Both the position numbers and the translations under genes were made by a program. Positions 46,761 through 59,469 of a stretch of DNA of 64,000 bases are shown in pieces. Positions within the stretch are counted from its first letter, which is position 1; every line of letters begins with the position of its first letter. The notes under the pieces were generated by a model. The model was not told the origin of the DNA, made no database searches, and worked only from the letters and a program-made list of their open reading frames with translations. The DNA is from Lottia gigantea (Eukaryota; Mollusca; Gastropoda; Lottiidae), in the NCBI RefSeq assembly GCF_000327385.1, contig NW_008709504.1, positions 124,001 to 188,000 of the forward strand, written 5' to 3'.

Positions 46761-47379
46761 TTCAATCAGTAATCTTAGGGGTATTAATATTGCTGTCCCG
46801 AAATGTTTTCAGACTTTGACATAAGAGGTAGTTATCACATGGATTTAAAAAATATACTTTAACAAACTTATTTTTTCATCTTTTCTTTTGCTAGACGAAT
46901 TGATCATTACGACACGTTATATTATAGGATGAAAAAAAATAGTTAAAGATTTCAACAGATTAAAATTAACTTGTCTGGATTCTTCTTAAAGCTTCAGTGC
47001 TGTTAATGAAATGATAAAGAGTTTTCCGTCGTTCTTTATTATATAAATTAGCTTATAATTGCAGTACATTGTAGACTAGTAGTTCGTATGGGACAACAAT
47101 CCAATGTACATCGTGTGCTACAGACTACACGCTCCAAATACATCGAAATTAAGAAAGAGCAGGCTAATGTTCCTGTACTAGCGAAATATCTCTCATTGAC
47201 CAGCGCAAAGTTCTAACAGTCTTCATTTTATTAGGAGCAGAAAGAAACACACAGAGCTCATTTCAGTCGTTTTTGGAACTACATATGTAGCATCCTTGAT
47301 AAATAAGGTATATTCTAGCTGACTCGTCACCGATGATTCTACGGTCATTGGTAACTGCAGGATTTGTCTAAGTTTTCAT
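46761..47379. other. No feature seen
   Basis: AT-rich sequence; nothing recognised. Confidence 0.35.
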
Positions 47380-47595
47380 TCCGGAGACAATTATGTTTAG
47401 AACTTATCCGGGCATGCTGAATCAATACAATAATGTACACAACGTTGGGTAAAACCAATAACAGTGGTGAAAATCAAACAATAGGTCCATATTCTCCTGT
47501 CGTAGACAATCATGTTTTAAAATTTATTGGGGCATGTTGAATAAATGGAACTATGTACACACCGTTTGTTGAAAACATTACTCCGGAGAACAATG
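47380..47595 (+). repeat. Tandem duplication, 2 units of ~119 bp
   Basis: 'gagacaattatgtttagaac' + 'ttatccgggcatgctgaat' (47384) and 'tagacaatcatgttttaaaa' + 'tttattggggcatgttgaat' (47503) start the units. Both continue to '.aatgtacacaacgtt.gt.aaaac'. About 75-80% alike. Confidence 0.7.
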
Positions 47596-47955
47596 AACAA
47601 ATCGGAAATATTTCACAGCGTTTCTGAAGTTCATCGACACTTGAATGATTGTAAGAGAGCAATATAAATCAGACTGGAATCTCTATGATTCGTGAATGGC
47701 CATTGACAAGAGAAAGAAGCATGTCGCGATTCCAGTCTTTCATACTTAGAGTATTTACCAAAGCATTTCAAAACATTTCAATATAGTCTAGCGAGCTGTG
47801 GCCATTTTGCAACAAATGAACTTCAATAAGATGATTTTAGTAAACACTGAAGTCTTAAACCACAAAATCAACCAAACATATCACCTCGTGATGTTCACTA
47901 TTACACCCCACTCTCCTGGTGGTTTATTCGACATTGGCTCTATCAACTACTATAA

Positions 47956-48124
47956 GTACTGGTTGAACTAAGTCCATGGGCCTCCAACCCCCAGACAAAA
48001 ATATCAACAGGCATTAAATTGACTTACAGAAGGGTCTCAGAATGCAGGATAAGATATGTTAAATTTCGGGAGGGACCCAACCTACTCAAGTCTTTGGGCC
48101 CCTACTGACCTAGTTGAGTCACTG
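47956..48124. mobile_element. MITE-like element related to 46501-46567
   Basis: The right end 'gggcccctactgacctagtt' + 'gagtcactg' inverts to CAGTGACTCAACTAGGTC. The left end reads ACTGGTTGAACTAAGTCCAT, then 'gggcctccaaccc'. Allowing for substitutions, the ends are inverted over about 35-50 bp. Same terminal motif as the 67-bp element 1.4 kb to the left. Confidence 0.5.
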
Positions 48125-48425
48125 TTTTTCGACCTATTGATAAATATATAATGACTGTCGCTCCTTTGGAAACTAAAAATCTGAGATAAGGCGTTAATGT
48201 GGAATAACAAATCTATTAGATCTGTGGTTTAGACTATTCTTAAAGTTTAATAGGCTATTTAAACTCTCGTGGTCTTTTCCTTTGTTCTGTGGCACGATTA
48301 ATCTATACATATGTCTATCTGAAAATTCTAGACGAAAATGTCTCTAAAGACTCGAATCAAAACGGTAATGTCTACTTTCGCAACGTACGTTATTCCAAAG
48401 ATTGGAAAGAACAATTCAAAAATTG
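48125..48425. other. No feature seen
   Basis: AT-rich sequence between two MITE-like elements. Nothing recognised. Confidence 0.35.
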
Positions 48426-48428
48426 TTA

Positions 48429-48637
48429 GGGCCATATGCAGCGCTCGTACTTTACCTAAACTTTGACTAAAGTTAGACTTAGGTCGAACTTAAGGTATGC
48501 ATCGGTCGATCTTTACGAAAGTCGTGCTTAAGTTTGACTATCAAATGTAGAAAATGAAAGCCTTAATCCTATCTTTGTAAAGTTCGACTTTAGCCAAAGT
48601 TCAACTTTAGTCAAGGTAAGAGCGCTGCATACGGCCC
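48429..48637. mobile_element. PIF/Harbinger-type MITE, 209 bp, TTA target duplication
   Basis: The ends are GGGCCATATGCAGCGCTC and its near-perfect inverse GAGCGCTGCATACGGCCC. Similarity continues inward over about 65 bp, through 'ctaaactttgactaaagtt' and its inverse. TTA is present immediately outside both ends (48426-48428 and 48638-48640). A 3-bp TTA/TWA target duplication with GGG-type ends is the hallmark of PIF/Harbinger elements. No transposase is encoded, so it depended on an enzyme encoded elsewhere. Confidence 0.85.
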
Positions 48638-48899
48638 TTAGATTTAGTCATATCGTGTTAATGCTTTAACCTGCAGTGAGAGACAGGAAAAAAGGAAAAG
48701 ATTACAAGTTTCAGCTGAGCCTAGAGTTGATAGGACTCGATTAGACTAAGTTGACTATACAAGTTATCCTGTCACACAAAACTAATTCAGGAAAATCAAA
48801 TAAAAGAGACTTTAAATATGAAATTAAAATGAACTTTTTAAAGGCTAACCACATAAATCATCTATATATGATAAACGTATTGACTAGTGAAGTAACGCC

Positions 48900-49235
48900 C
48901 TTTAACACCGATATTTTAAACGTATGAACTGATGCAATCAAAATTCAAATCAAAACTTCTACTTGTGAAATGGAACTATCTGCAGAAGTACAATAAATAA
49001 ACCAAGTACTAAAAATCCGAACCGCAAAACGAAACCCAAAATCCAAACAACATACTGGCGAAACATTACTAGCAGCTATTGAACTTTCATATGAGGAAGT
49101 ATATCATAATAAGGTGTCTAGAAGAGTAAGCATACCCTGTCTTGCTCAGATATGATAATCGCATGCAATCAAACGTCAAATCAAAAGATGTAATTGTGAA
49201 ATCGAACTCCTGTGCTGAATTACAAGCTGATCTTA
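48900..49235 (+). repeat. Direct repeat pair, ~230-bp spacing
   Basis: 'gatgcaatcaaaattcaaat' + 'caaaacttctacttgtgaaa' (48931) and 'catgcaatcaaacgtcaaat' + 'caaaagatgtaattgtgaaa' (49162) are clearly related. Similarity runs on for about 60 bp. Frames at 49087-49408 overlap the second copy and are not called as genes. Confidence 0.6.
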
Positions 49236-50084
49236 GTCTGATATGTTTCAATTTATCCAATCTATATAACAGTCTGGGCTCCTTGATAAACCTAACTATT
49301 AGATGTTTATTGAAGATGGTCAATTTGAAAAGATCGCTATTGGAGGTTACAGTAGCTTTTGTCGCACTAATAGATTTGAAAGGCGATTTGATCAAGTTAT
49401 TTACTTGAATGCCATTTGTACTTTAGCTTCTATTGCCAGAAGAATGCTATCAATTTTGGAAATGCGAACCTTTTCAGACAGATAGAAAAGGCGCTTTCTT
49501 ATCATTGACTAAATGTTACCGCCAGTGGACCAATACCTCACAACTGTGTCTCCTAAACTTCCCGGACCTCACGTCTGTCCTATAGCAGTACTTTTGGATG
49601 ACATGCCTCTTTCATTACTGGATCCGTTCTCAAGAAAAATGAGTACCAACACCACCAATAAGATCTTCTTTCTTCTTAAATAAAAAATTAAGCCCTACCT
49701 AAACCCTTACATTTGTAAGATATGCCCTTTATTATCTACTGCATATTCCATTCTGCTACCGATTTACTGCAAGTTTATATATGTTATGTCGAAATTCGTT
49801 AGCAGATGGAATCTTTCTTGCACAATAATAACGATAAATATCATTAGATGGATAGGTTTTGCTCAGTAATGAAAGGGTTTGCTGGTCGATGCTAATCGTT
49901 CTAACTTTATACCATATCATCACTTCCAATCAAACGTTCACCAATTTATTTTAAATTATACTGTTCATAACGGCAGCATTTCCTTTCCTGCTCGTTACAA
50001 AATTAGTATCATTGCAAAACAAAATTCAATTTAAGACCCTACTTTTCTGTTGTGAGGCGAAGGACGATGTCAACACATGCGTTC
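49236..50084. other. No gene recognised
   Basis: AT-rich DNA. Frame 49303-49485 has no recognisable domain. Confidence 0.35.
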
Positions 50085-51320
50085 AGAGATATTTTCGTGG
50101 ACAGAGAGGACACATGGAAATATATTGCCGTCGCCCCTGTCCGTTGGTCCGTCTGTTCACTTTTCTTGTAGGCGCGATAGATGCTACAGTTTTTATCCAA
50201 TCTGAATGAAACTTGGTATGCATGTATATATTGATGAGATCTCGGTCAAGTTCGAAATTGGTAATTATCGGATGACCGGCTTATTGCCCTTGACTTGAGG
50301 CTAGTTTTTATCTGATCTTGATGAAGGATAAAGCCTGCAATTTTTATCCGACCTTGAGTAAACTTGGTATGCATGTATGCATGGATGAGATCTCGGTCAA
50401 ATTCGAAATTGGTAATAATCGGATGAAAGGTTTCAGAGTTATTGCCCTTGACTTAGTAAAAAAAACGCGTTAAATTTGGCTTGTATGCATGATAAAGGCT
50501 AAGATTTTTATAAATATATATTTTCTTAATGAAACTTAGTCTGCTTGTAGATATTGATAAGACCTCAGTCAAGTTCAAAATTGGTACTAATCGGATAGAC
50601 GGTTTCAGAGTTATTGCCCTTGCCTTGGTAAAAATGCGTTAAATTTGCCTTGTATGCACGATAAAGGCTACAATTTTGGTCCCATCTTGATTGAACTTAG
50701 TATGCATGTATATATTGATGAGATTTTGGTCAAGTTAGAAATTGGTAATAATTGGATGAATGATCTCGGGGTTATTGCCCTTGAATTAGTAAAAATGCAT
50801 CAAATTTTGCTTGTAGGCACAATATAAACTACAGTTTTTATCCGATCTTGATGAAACTTAGTATGCATGTATATATTGATACGATCTCGGTCAGGTTTGA
50901 ATTTGTTCATAATCGGTTGAATGGTTTCAGAGTTATTGTCCTTGACTTAGTAAAAACGCTTCAAATTTAGCTTGTAGTCATAAAAAAGGTTGCAGTTTTT
51001 ATCTGATCTCAATGAAACTTGGTATGCATGTATATATTGATGAGATCTCAAGTTCAAATATGGTAATAATTGGAAGAATGGTTTTGGAGTTATGGCCCTT
51101 GAATTAATTCAGTGCGTCTAATTTAGCTTGTAGGCCTGATAGAGACTACATATTGTTTATCCTATTTTGGTGAAACTTGGTATGAGATCTCAGTAAAGCT
51201 TGAAATTAGTAAAAATCGGATGATTGGTTTCACATATTAAACCACTAAAGACTGTTTTATCATTTCTGACAGCTGGTAGTGGGCGTATGTTGCCTTGCCT
51301 GGTAAGCTATCTTTTGGCCT
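50085..51320 (+). mobile_element. Tandem-core repeat element, copy 2 (leader, ~7 core units, tail)
   Basis: The leader at 50096-50164 ('gtggacagagaggacacatg' + 'gaaatatattgccgtcgccc' + 'ctgtccgttggtccgtctg') matches copy 1. Core units start near 50165, 50318 (shortened), 50480, 50649, 50810, 50971 and 51127, a period of about 160 bp. The tail at 51238-51320 matches copy 1, including 'atcatttctgacagct' and TTGCCTTGCCTGGTAAGCT. Several units show 'ttgtatgcatgataaaggct', a sub-variant missing from copy 1. No protein is encoded. Confidence 0.82.
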
Positions 51321-51784
51321 TTCTTGATCGGTCACTCATTGGAATTCTACTAGTATTACTCTTCTAATTTAGCTAATTATGAATTAATCATGGATAAGTG
51401 AGACAATTTTTCCAAGACACTAGAACACCTCTACTTTCTATTCATATAAGTATTAGCATTTTCAAAAATGAAAATAATGGAACCCATCTTTAAGAGATAA
51501 TTTTCCTTGTGCAGGAAAAATATATAAAACACTCAATTCCGTGTTTCAACAGTCAAGTTATGTATATACAATATATATTTATTTACCATTGTGTCAGGTA
51601 AACAGTCATCACCACTGTCTGATGTAGCACATTCTGCGTGATGAAAACATAGTTCTGTAAATAGAATGTTATTGTTCAACAGACTGAAGACTTCAAATTA
51701 CAGCAAGTCTTTTGCATCTAAGTCAGCTTGATTTATCAAGTGGCATTTAATGGTATACTCTTCCAGATACCATTTTCGGATTTT
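51321..51784. other. No feature seen
   Basis: AT-rich sequence; nothing recognised. Confidence 0.35.
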
Positions 51785-52015
51785 TCAATTGACTTCTCTT
51801 GGAGAGTCCGATAGCTAATAATGCCTGGTATGATAATTTGGGATTTTCAACTCGTCATCCCTTTCACAGAGTCCACTGGGCTAGGTTTATTTGATAGGTT
51901 TGTGAACTCAGATTCCTTTGCTGCCAGCCTATAATATATGTAATTTGGTGTTCAAGTTTGATAACAAATCCACATAGCTGATAATGATTATTTAGTATCA
52001 ACTCAGCACCCCTAG
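51785..52015 (+). repeat. Family A ~60-bp repeat, about four degenerate units
   Basis: Successive units contain 'cttggagagtccgatagcta', 'caactcgtcatccctttcac' + 'agagtccactgggcta', 'tttgtgaactcagattcc' and 'aaatccacatagctgataat' + 'gattatttagtatcaactc'. This is the longest family A set together with 17873-18062. Confidence 0.75.
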
Positions 52016-53684
52016 ACCACCTAACTAATAACAATAACTACTTAATGTAAAGTACATTAGGAAAAGTTTCAGACGCCATTTGGCAAAATAACAGTTATTA
52101 GGTCTGATGTATGTGTATTTCTAAGAAAGTTGAGTTAGTCAAACAAACAATAATTATTAATGGACTAGAAGTGATACAAATGTATTTTAGCCATATTCCA
52201 GGCGAAAATAGATTAAATATTTATAAATGTTTCTTTTGGTAGCTAAAAATAACCGAGATTTGTTTGTAATCACGATAATGCTTGGTAGTGAATTAGTGGT
52301 TCAAGACTCCAATAAAAAGTAATGTGGTATTGGTTTTAAAATGGTGCCGTGCTTTCTACTGTTTCGTTTTTGTTTCACTAGTTTTTCACGTAAGCCTAAT
52401 TTATCTTTACAAATAACCTTCCAGAATGTTACCTTCCAATCCATGTAAAGGGCACCAGCTAGTTGATTCTTGCTCTGAAGCTCAATAACATTAGGGATCA
52501 GTGGGGTGTGACCCTCCCTTCACTTCCAACCTCTGGACCACGTATTTCCTATTCCAATTAATCTACCAGGTATCGCTTGTTGGTTTCATTTACTTCACCA
52601 GTTATGCTCGATGGTGAATTATTTTGGGGGCGTTGAAGTTGGACGAATGTAATAATATTGGCTATGCCGACAAAATCACCATTGTTTTCCTATGAGCCTA
52701 GGGTCAAACATTTGTACTAAAGAATGTATTGTTTTTTAATGATATACTGAGTACTAATCAGGCGTGTCTTTTGCTCTATATGATTTTCTGTATAGTTATT
52801 ATTACGAGGGCGTTATCGATGAAATAATTCAGTAAACCTTGGTATATAAAACATTATCATATTAATAGATGTGATTTAGTCTGCGCTTTATAATCTCCAT
52901 CATCAAATCCATCAACCGTGAACACGAGGTGGTACATCTCAAATCAAATATTTTCGATCGAGTTATGAAATGGTTTCTTTTTCACCTATATCAATCCGAA
53001 TGTCGACAACGTTGACGCATGTGGGTACTTTTTTTACCAAACACAGACGCAGAGAGGCATCAGGTTTTTTAAAGCATGACCTGCAAACAGCAGTCCAATG
53101 TTGTTTTCTTTCCTTCTTAAATTTAAAGCATAGATCAAATTCAAATAGGATTCCTAATACTTTCTAGAGTTTCGTGCTAGTATAGTATACGATCTATAGA
53201 TAAATACCATTACATATTTTGCTAACTGGACACCTGAATGGTCTCAACATGTGTAGCAACTGCAACAGAGCCACTCCACAGATGAAAAATTTACAACTGT
53301 GATTCTTTAAGCCACTTTATTCTTCTTATATCTCATCACAAAAAGCTATCAAACACCACCCACAAGATTGACATCAAGAGGCTGTCATAACGTAGCAGTA
53401 TCTTGTTTTTTGATTGAGTGACAGATAAAATAGAGATTTCCTATCCGCAGATCGATGTGAGGCCAAACCAGAGCACAATTTGTATGAATAAGAATCACAA
53501 TATTAACTTCAGGACTAGGTCAGAAAGAGAATAAAAAGACAACAGCAATTTTATTATCGTCAAAACAATGAATACATTATCATCAATGTGTGTCATACGA
53601 GGAAAATCTTTTATGGGGAAGAATTAAAGAAATTGTAGGTCGCAAGAAGTATGGACAAATCCATTCACGAAAAGAAAAGAAACT
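52016..53684. other. No gene recognised
   Basis: AT-rich, apparently unique DNA. Frame 52970-53167 has no recognisable domain. Confidence 0.35.
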
Positions 53685-53840
53685 ACCAAGGATAACAACT
53701 TAGGATCCTGTCAACCAGTTGATTCTTGGTCAAATCTCCCATCAATGACTTTACAAGGATAACAAATTAGGTCATCAATACACCATACACCAGCCTCTTG
53801 ACAATGTTTTAAAAAGATAACAAAGATACTGGCTGAATGA
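53685..53840 (-). repeat. Family C repeat, reverse orientation, ~2 units
   Basis: 'aaggataacaacttaggatcc' + 'tgtcaaccagttgattcttg' + 'gtcaaatctcc' is the reverse complement of a family C unit. 'acaaggataacaaattagg' and 'ccagcctcttgacaatg' mark a second, poorer unit. Confidence 0.65.
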
Positions 53841-55679
53841 AAAATCATGAACGACTGGAAAACTTATTCAAAGTTATGTTTGTGGAAATGATACAGGTCC
53901 TAGACTTATACTGTATAGTACACAGAACAATTTCCAGTGCTATTTGTCAATATGAAATAGAGGCACCAAAGTTCACGCTGTTCGCCTCATTGAAAACTTA
54001 AATGGTGTTTTTCCGATATCGATTTGCTATAAGAAGGAAATAAACGAAGCTATTTTTCGGTTAAGAAGGAAATAGAGTAAAAGGGTGAGCCATAAAGACA
54101 CTAGTTAATCGAGGATTACACTGATAAGAATGGTTGTCAAGTCGGTTTTTATTGGATTTTGGATTAACCACAATGAATTTTATAGATTTACTATTTTGTT
54201 CCACTGTGGTAATGTTCTGCTCTCACTTCGATTTCTTTCACAGCAATCACAGTAATTTCCTCGTAAAGACACAATGGGAAGATACAAATAGTTTTTTTAT
54301 TTGGATTTATCTATGAAGCTGAAAATTGCACCACGGCAATGGGTTAATGTCTGGATATATCGAGCAATGAGAAATTAAATTCTTTCTGTGCCTTATGAGG
54401 CAACAGTAACACTATGCAGTATTCTAATTTGCATCCCAGCATTGAACAATGGTTTATTTTTGTTATGAATGAAGAGGTGTTTCACACCTTTCTTTTCAAT
54501 TTATTTCGCTAAGTAACACCTGTATTAAGTTCGAGTTACACCACTCTGTGAATTCTTCACACTACGATAATCAAAGTGAATTTTACATATTGTAAATCCT
54601 TGTTTGGCAACTACATGTTGCATGCTACAGGGATATTTTTGTCCAAACAGCAAGGTCCATTCCCCACACTTTTGATGTTTATGCCTACAAAAGATCTTAA
54701 ACATGCACAGTGAAAAGTTAGTAACAATAACATCACTAATATTGGATTTTTATTCTTATATGCATTGATTTCGAATTTGTTACCCAGAGGGGACTCTCTT
54801 TTGCTCATTGATTTTATAGTTATAACCTTTGATATTTAAAGCAACTCTGGCAACACTTATCACTTCGGCGATCGACAAATCAGAATTCAGATCGTTTACC
54901 ACGGCGATTGAATTTGGAATTCCAATTCAAGTCTGGTAATCAATAATTAACTATTATGCAACTTAACAATTAGTTGTTTGGATTTTGATTTGAAACCCCG
55001 GGTATGTTTCTGCGATAAAACTTGACCTAAATCATCTACAATAAGTACACACAAGTCTTAAATACCATTGGACCGATATTAATAACCAATAATTGAACAC
55101 GAACAAAAGGTGAATTTCGTATCTTATGCTTCTCACAATACACTTTTTTTAGTTCGCGTCGAGCAATCCAAGCTTTGGAGAGGGCAGAAATGTAATTGGC
55201 TGGCTGTATCATAAAACCGACAAATGTTCCAGACCCTAAAGTGGCTATATAAAAACCGGTAACGAACGTTTGGTCTAATTTTATTTAGACTGATTTATGG
55301 CCGACAGTAGACATTTAAATCTAAATTGGATAGACCATAATCTTAAGACGTGTTAATTATTTTATCAATACATATAACAGAAAGACACAGAATACAGAAA
55401 ACAGAGTTTTAACTTTCAATTTTCTGCATCTTAAGAAAAGGGACAAAAGGTACTTGAAATAACAACGAAAATGTAAACACGGAAAAGGAATTAAAGCCTT
55501 ATGTTTTATTTGCATTATTCTCCAAGATTTACACGCTAAGACAATAGATTTAAAACGAAAACATGGCCAAATAAGGAAAGAGATTGAAATATCTCGAATT
55601 GAAATATCGAAACAATATTTTGAAAAATACCAAAGTGGGACGCACTTCAGATATCTGCTAAACACTCTTAGCCTCTTAG
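53841..55679. other. No gene recognised
   Basis: AT-rich DNA. Frames at 54134-54316, 54611-54808 (minus) and 55357-55665 (minus, 102 codons) are hydrophobic or low-complexity and have no recognisable domain. Confidence 0.35.
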
Positions 55680-55732
55680 TTGACCCAGATAAACAAACGA
55701 CCTATGTGGACTCCCTGAAAGGGAAACTGAAA
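55680..55732 (-). repeat. Family A repeat, reverse orientation, one unit
   Basis: 'agataaacaaacgacctatg' + 'tggactccctgaaagggaaa' is the reverse complement of the family A core. Confidence 0.6.
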
Positions 55733-55904
55733 ACAATTTCGTACCGTCACTGCAGGTACAGGACAGAATAGCGTGGTTGGAAGCAAAGATCAATAAAGCA
55801 AATAAATTCAAGAACAGAAGCTCCAATATACAATAGCAGTAGGGTGTAAATCTCCATTCAAAGCCATACTTATTCTAACAGAAATTCTGATAGCACAAAC
55901 TGAT

Positions 55905-56095
55905 CAAGAGTAATAATTCGTACAATATCCAAAACAAAATTTCCAGAGAACGTTCAGATTCTATGTTAAACCTCCAGTCCATATCATACAACTTGAAACA
56001 ACAAGCTCTTGATAGGCTAATAATTTGCACAGTATCCAAAACAAAATATCCACAGGACGTTTAGATTCTAATCAAATCCACATCTCGAGATTCAG
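55905..56095 (+). repeat. Tandem duplication, 2 units of ~110 bp
   Basis: 'taataattcgtacaatatcc' + 'aaaacaaaatttccagagaa' (55911) and 'taataatttgcacagtatcc' + 'aaaacaaaatatccacagga' (56019) start the units. Both continue 'cgtt.agattct'. About 80% alike over 65 bp. Confidence 0.75.
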
Positions 56096-59000
56096 CCACG
56101 ACAATCAGTTTGAGTTACCATAAAATCTGGTGAGAAATTAGTCGGGCAAGGTAATTAGAGGTCTCAAGGGAGAGGCAGTAGTCATATAGCGAAATTGGTG
56201 TACCTCTTCACAATATATTATCCAATTATCTATGTCCCAGTGGTCTGATATTAACATCGTAACTTGACAAATATCTCGCTTTAACCATACAAGATAGATG
56301 AAATAGAGTTTTACGTCCTATTTTTGTGCTGATGATTGAGTTAATGAATACGTACAATGTCACGAGACAGTGGCATAAGCCTTCACTTTTATGTTTCCAT
56401 CTGCAGAGCGATTTAGAGACAACCTTAATGTCCATGTCTGCAGAAGAAGCCCTCAGGACAAACCTACAGATTTAATAATTTGGTTTCGGGAAAGACTTCA
56501 AGGGCAAATTCATCCCCAGTGTGTCCTCAGATTTCCCAAAATGATTCGCAGACCCCTGTAACTGCTGTTGACGACTATATACTAAACTTTAACTAAGTGG
56601 CCGAGGGGCTGTTAAGGTCCGCCGACTTGATAACTAGTAAAAACTACTGCTAATATCACACCGTGCACCAACCCCTAGAGAGTACAGGAAACTAGTTTCT
56701 ATAGATTGCTTCTGATAATTTTATTCCTATCTAGATGATAGAAACACTGTTCGTCAATACAAGACAGACCTTCGTTCGGGTGTCCGTTTTAATGAATTCA
56801 CCCTATGTCCAGTTTTCGTTTTCACTGAATTTCGCCAACTAATAACGGGGCACTTAACCAATTTTGGCATATTTTACCAATCGGTAACCCTCGACCTTAT
56901 TGGTTATAAAAAGAGGATTACTGACGATACCAAGAGAGTGATGTGAATTATTGATAACCTTCTCGAGCAAAAGATGTTATTCTGATTGATTCGGTGCCTT
57001 TGGTCATATTTTCTGAACAAAAACATAAGATGTTTCATTTATTTATATCTCTCTCGGTTAAACGATTCCTTCAATAGATAACATCGTATGTGGTGCTACG
57101 TTATCTTTTGCAAAATCATTGTATGGATTCTGATGATTTATAATTAACAATCTTTTCTAATGTGTATTGTTGTGTGATTTGTTTATGATCAATATTCATT
57201 ATATCAAACGTCTAATGGTACACCACCGACACTGCATATTTGATGACAAAAACATGTATTCAGCAGATATGATTGCATAAGTAAGAAAACTGCATGGCTG
57301 GAGATCGTTTTGTTGATGATCAGTCGCATGGATAATAAATAAAAAGTTAACAACGTGGTAGTAGAAAATTCAGTGTTTCTATTGAAGGGAGTATTCCAAA
57401 GGGACATAGAGAGCGTCGATATCAATTTACGATCCCAGAATATTAATTGCTTAAATATAATAGAACTTCACACGGGCATCTTGTAAATACAAACAGGTTG
57501 ATATTAATACGACTTGAAGGAATAATCAAACATTGTCCTGACTGTTAAGTTTACCCAACAGCAAATTCAGAAAATGTTTGGACATATATCGACAAGTGAG
57601 ATACACACTTGAATTTAAACCATTTGACCACTAGGAAAACCAATATACTTTTAGAATGAATAACTGAAAAAACCATAAAAAGCAATGTGAAAATTAAGAT
57701 TAAGCAACTGTACAAGGAGTTTGCAAGGGAGTAATTTTCCTATTTTCTTACGGGACGGCGGAATCAGAGAAGATCATTCATATCCGCCTCGACCTAGTAA
57801 AAGAAAACTAAGTGTTTTGATAAATATCCACCTCTTGCAACTAAAAAACTTCAAAGCTTTAAGATTCTTCGAAATGATAAAGTCTAACACCTATCATGGT
57901 TCATTTACTTCGGGTGCATAATCTTACTGACGACAATCTGTTCTTAAAACATAATTTATTTATAAGAAAACAGAAACTGCATCAAGTCTAATGGATATAT
58001 GGAATGGAATTCAATTTAAAATTTCCTAAAAAATCTCAAAACCTGTCAATTTATGTAGTGTCATAAACACATTTTCTCATGGTCTTTTAATAAAGGTGTC
58101 GACTCAATTCAAACTTCATTCCAAATTCAATTTCTCCAAATTTTTTTTAAGTCAAATTCAACATGGAAGAAAAATATGTAAGATTGTTTTAGATATGAAA
58201 AACACGATCGTATTACAAAGACGTTACCCAGTTTCGTTTAAGTTGGTGTATTGAGCTTCCCTCGTTGCGTACTGCATGGCCTTAAACATCTTCAATAGGA
58301 TTAAACATTAATAAAATATTATTTTTATTACAAAATTCTAAAAAAAATAGACCATACATTGGCATCATGTTTAGATCCAGAAGCCTGTCTTCCACTATGT
58401 CCCTTTCGAACAATGGTCTAGTATTTCGTTGCCGAAAAAGGTTTGTTTTATTAAGTCGATAAGTAATAAATAATGAACCAATTGAATAAAGGACTAAGCT
58501 TCTATTCAAAACATGCAGAACGTTTTCACTCTGAATGCAGGACAGAAAATCACTTGGTTTAGTTTTTCTAAAAGAGATAGATTTGGTGTTTGTCTAATGT
58601 AAAGATATTTATCTCTGTTCCACTTTGATCTTAAAATACTCGCTGATAAACGCCGACATGACCTGAGTGTTTATACAAATCTCTACTTTAATAGTTTACT
58701 GGCAACATGTGTTATGTAATTACGTAAAACATGTTCGATACAATTACTTTGAATGGAGAGCAAATTAAAATTAAACGTTTTAGGTCTGTTTTCTGCACTT
58801 GATGGGTTTGCGCTAATGATAACGGACAACCAGGGTGCAATGAAGGAACATTTTCTTGAAAGCGGCATTCCTTCTCGACATCCATCTCAATTATTTGGGT
58901 TAATGATATAGGGCAAATACTGTGAAGGAATTTTAAGACAGTCCCCACAGTAATGAAGCTCAAATAGCATAAAATAGCTGTACATAATTCAGGCAGCCCA

Positions 59001-59469
59001 ACTACCATACTAACGCTACCAAATTTTTAATTTATCCTTATCCTTCTACCAACTACTACGACTATCAACAACAACCACGTCTGCGATATCAATTAGATGG
59101 AAGCAGGCGTTTGTAAACCTTGGTAAACACTAAATCTCATGACGGAAAACGATGTAGTACTGCTTTAACATGCGACCTACTTAAAATCATTTGTCACTTT
59201 GGAATGAGATTTAATAATTGATCTCTATTCAACACTGGTAAATAATGATTCAAGCGGAAATTAAGCCGAGAAAATTAATTAATAATACAATGGAGGTCCT
59301 TTATTCAGTTGGACAGTGGTCATTCTGTCAGTCATCAGTGACCATTCTCTCCTTAAAGATACTGGAGAGCGACAGTCATAAAAGACAGTCGTGGCTGATT
59401 ATCAACTGGAGGGAGGGTAATGGACACGTAAGAAATGGCTGACCCTGTGGGAACAACTCTTGACAATTA
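56096..59469. other. Non-coding stretch with a SINE-end fragment
   Basis: 56297-56345 ('gaaatagagttttacgtcct' and flank) is another copy of the dispersed end-piece at 2533. The rest is AT-rich. Frames at 56226-56435 (minus), 57204-57425 (minus), 57721-57921, 58282-58509 (minus), 58712-59008 (minus) and 59245-59442 have no recognisable domain. Confidence 0.4.

Noticed and set aside
47673-47743. Inverted repeat GACTGGAATC ... GATTCCAGTC as a mobile element
   Set aside because: The arms are only about 11 bp with a loop of about 50 bp, no target duplication and no relatives in the window. Likely chance.
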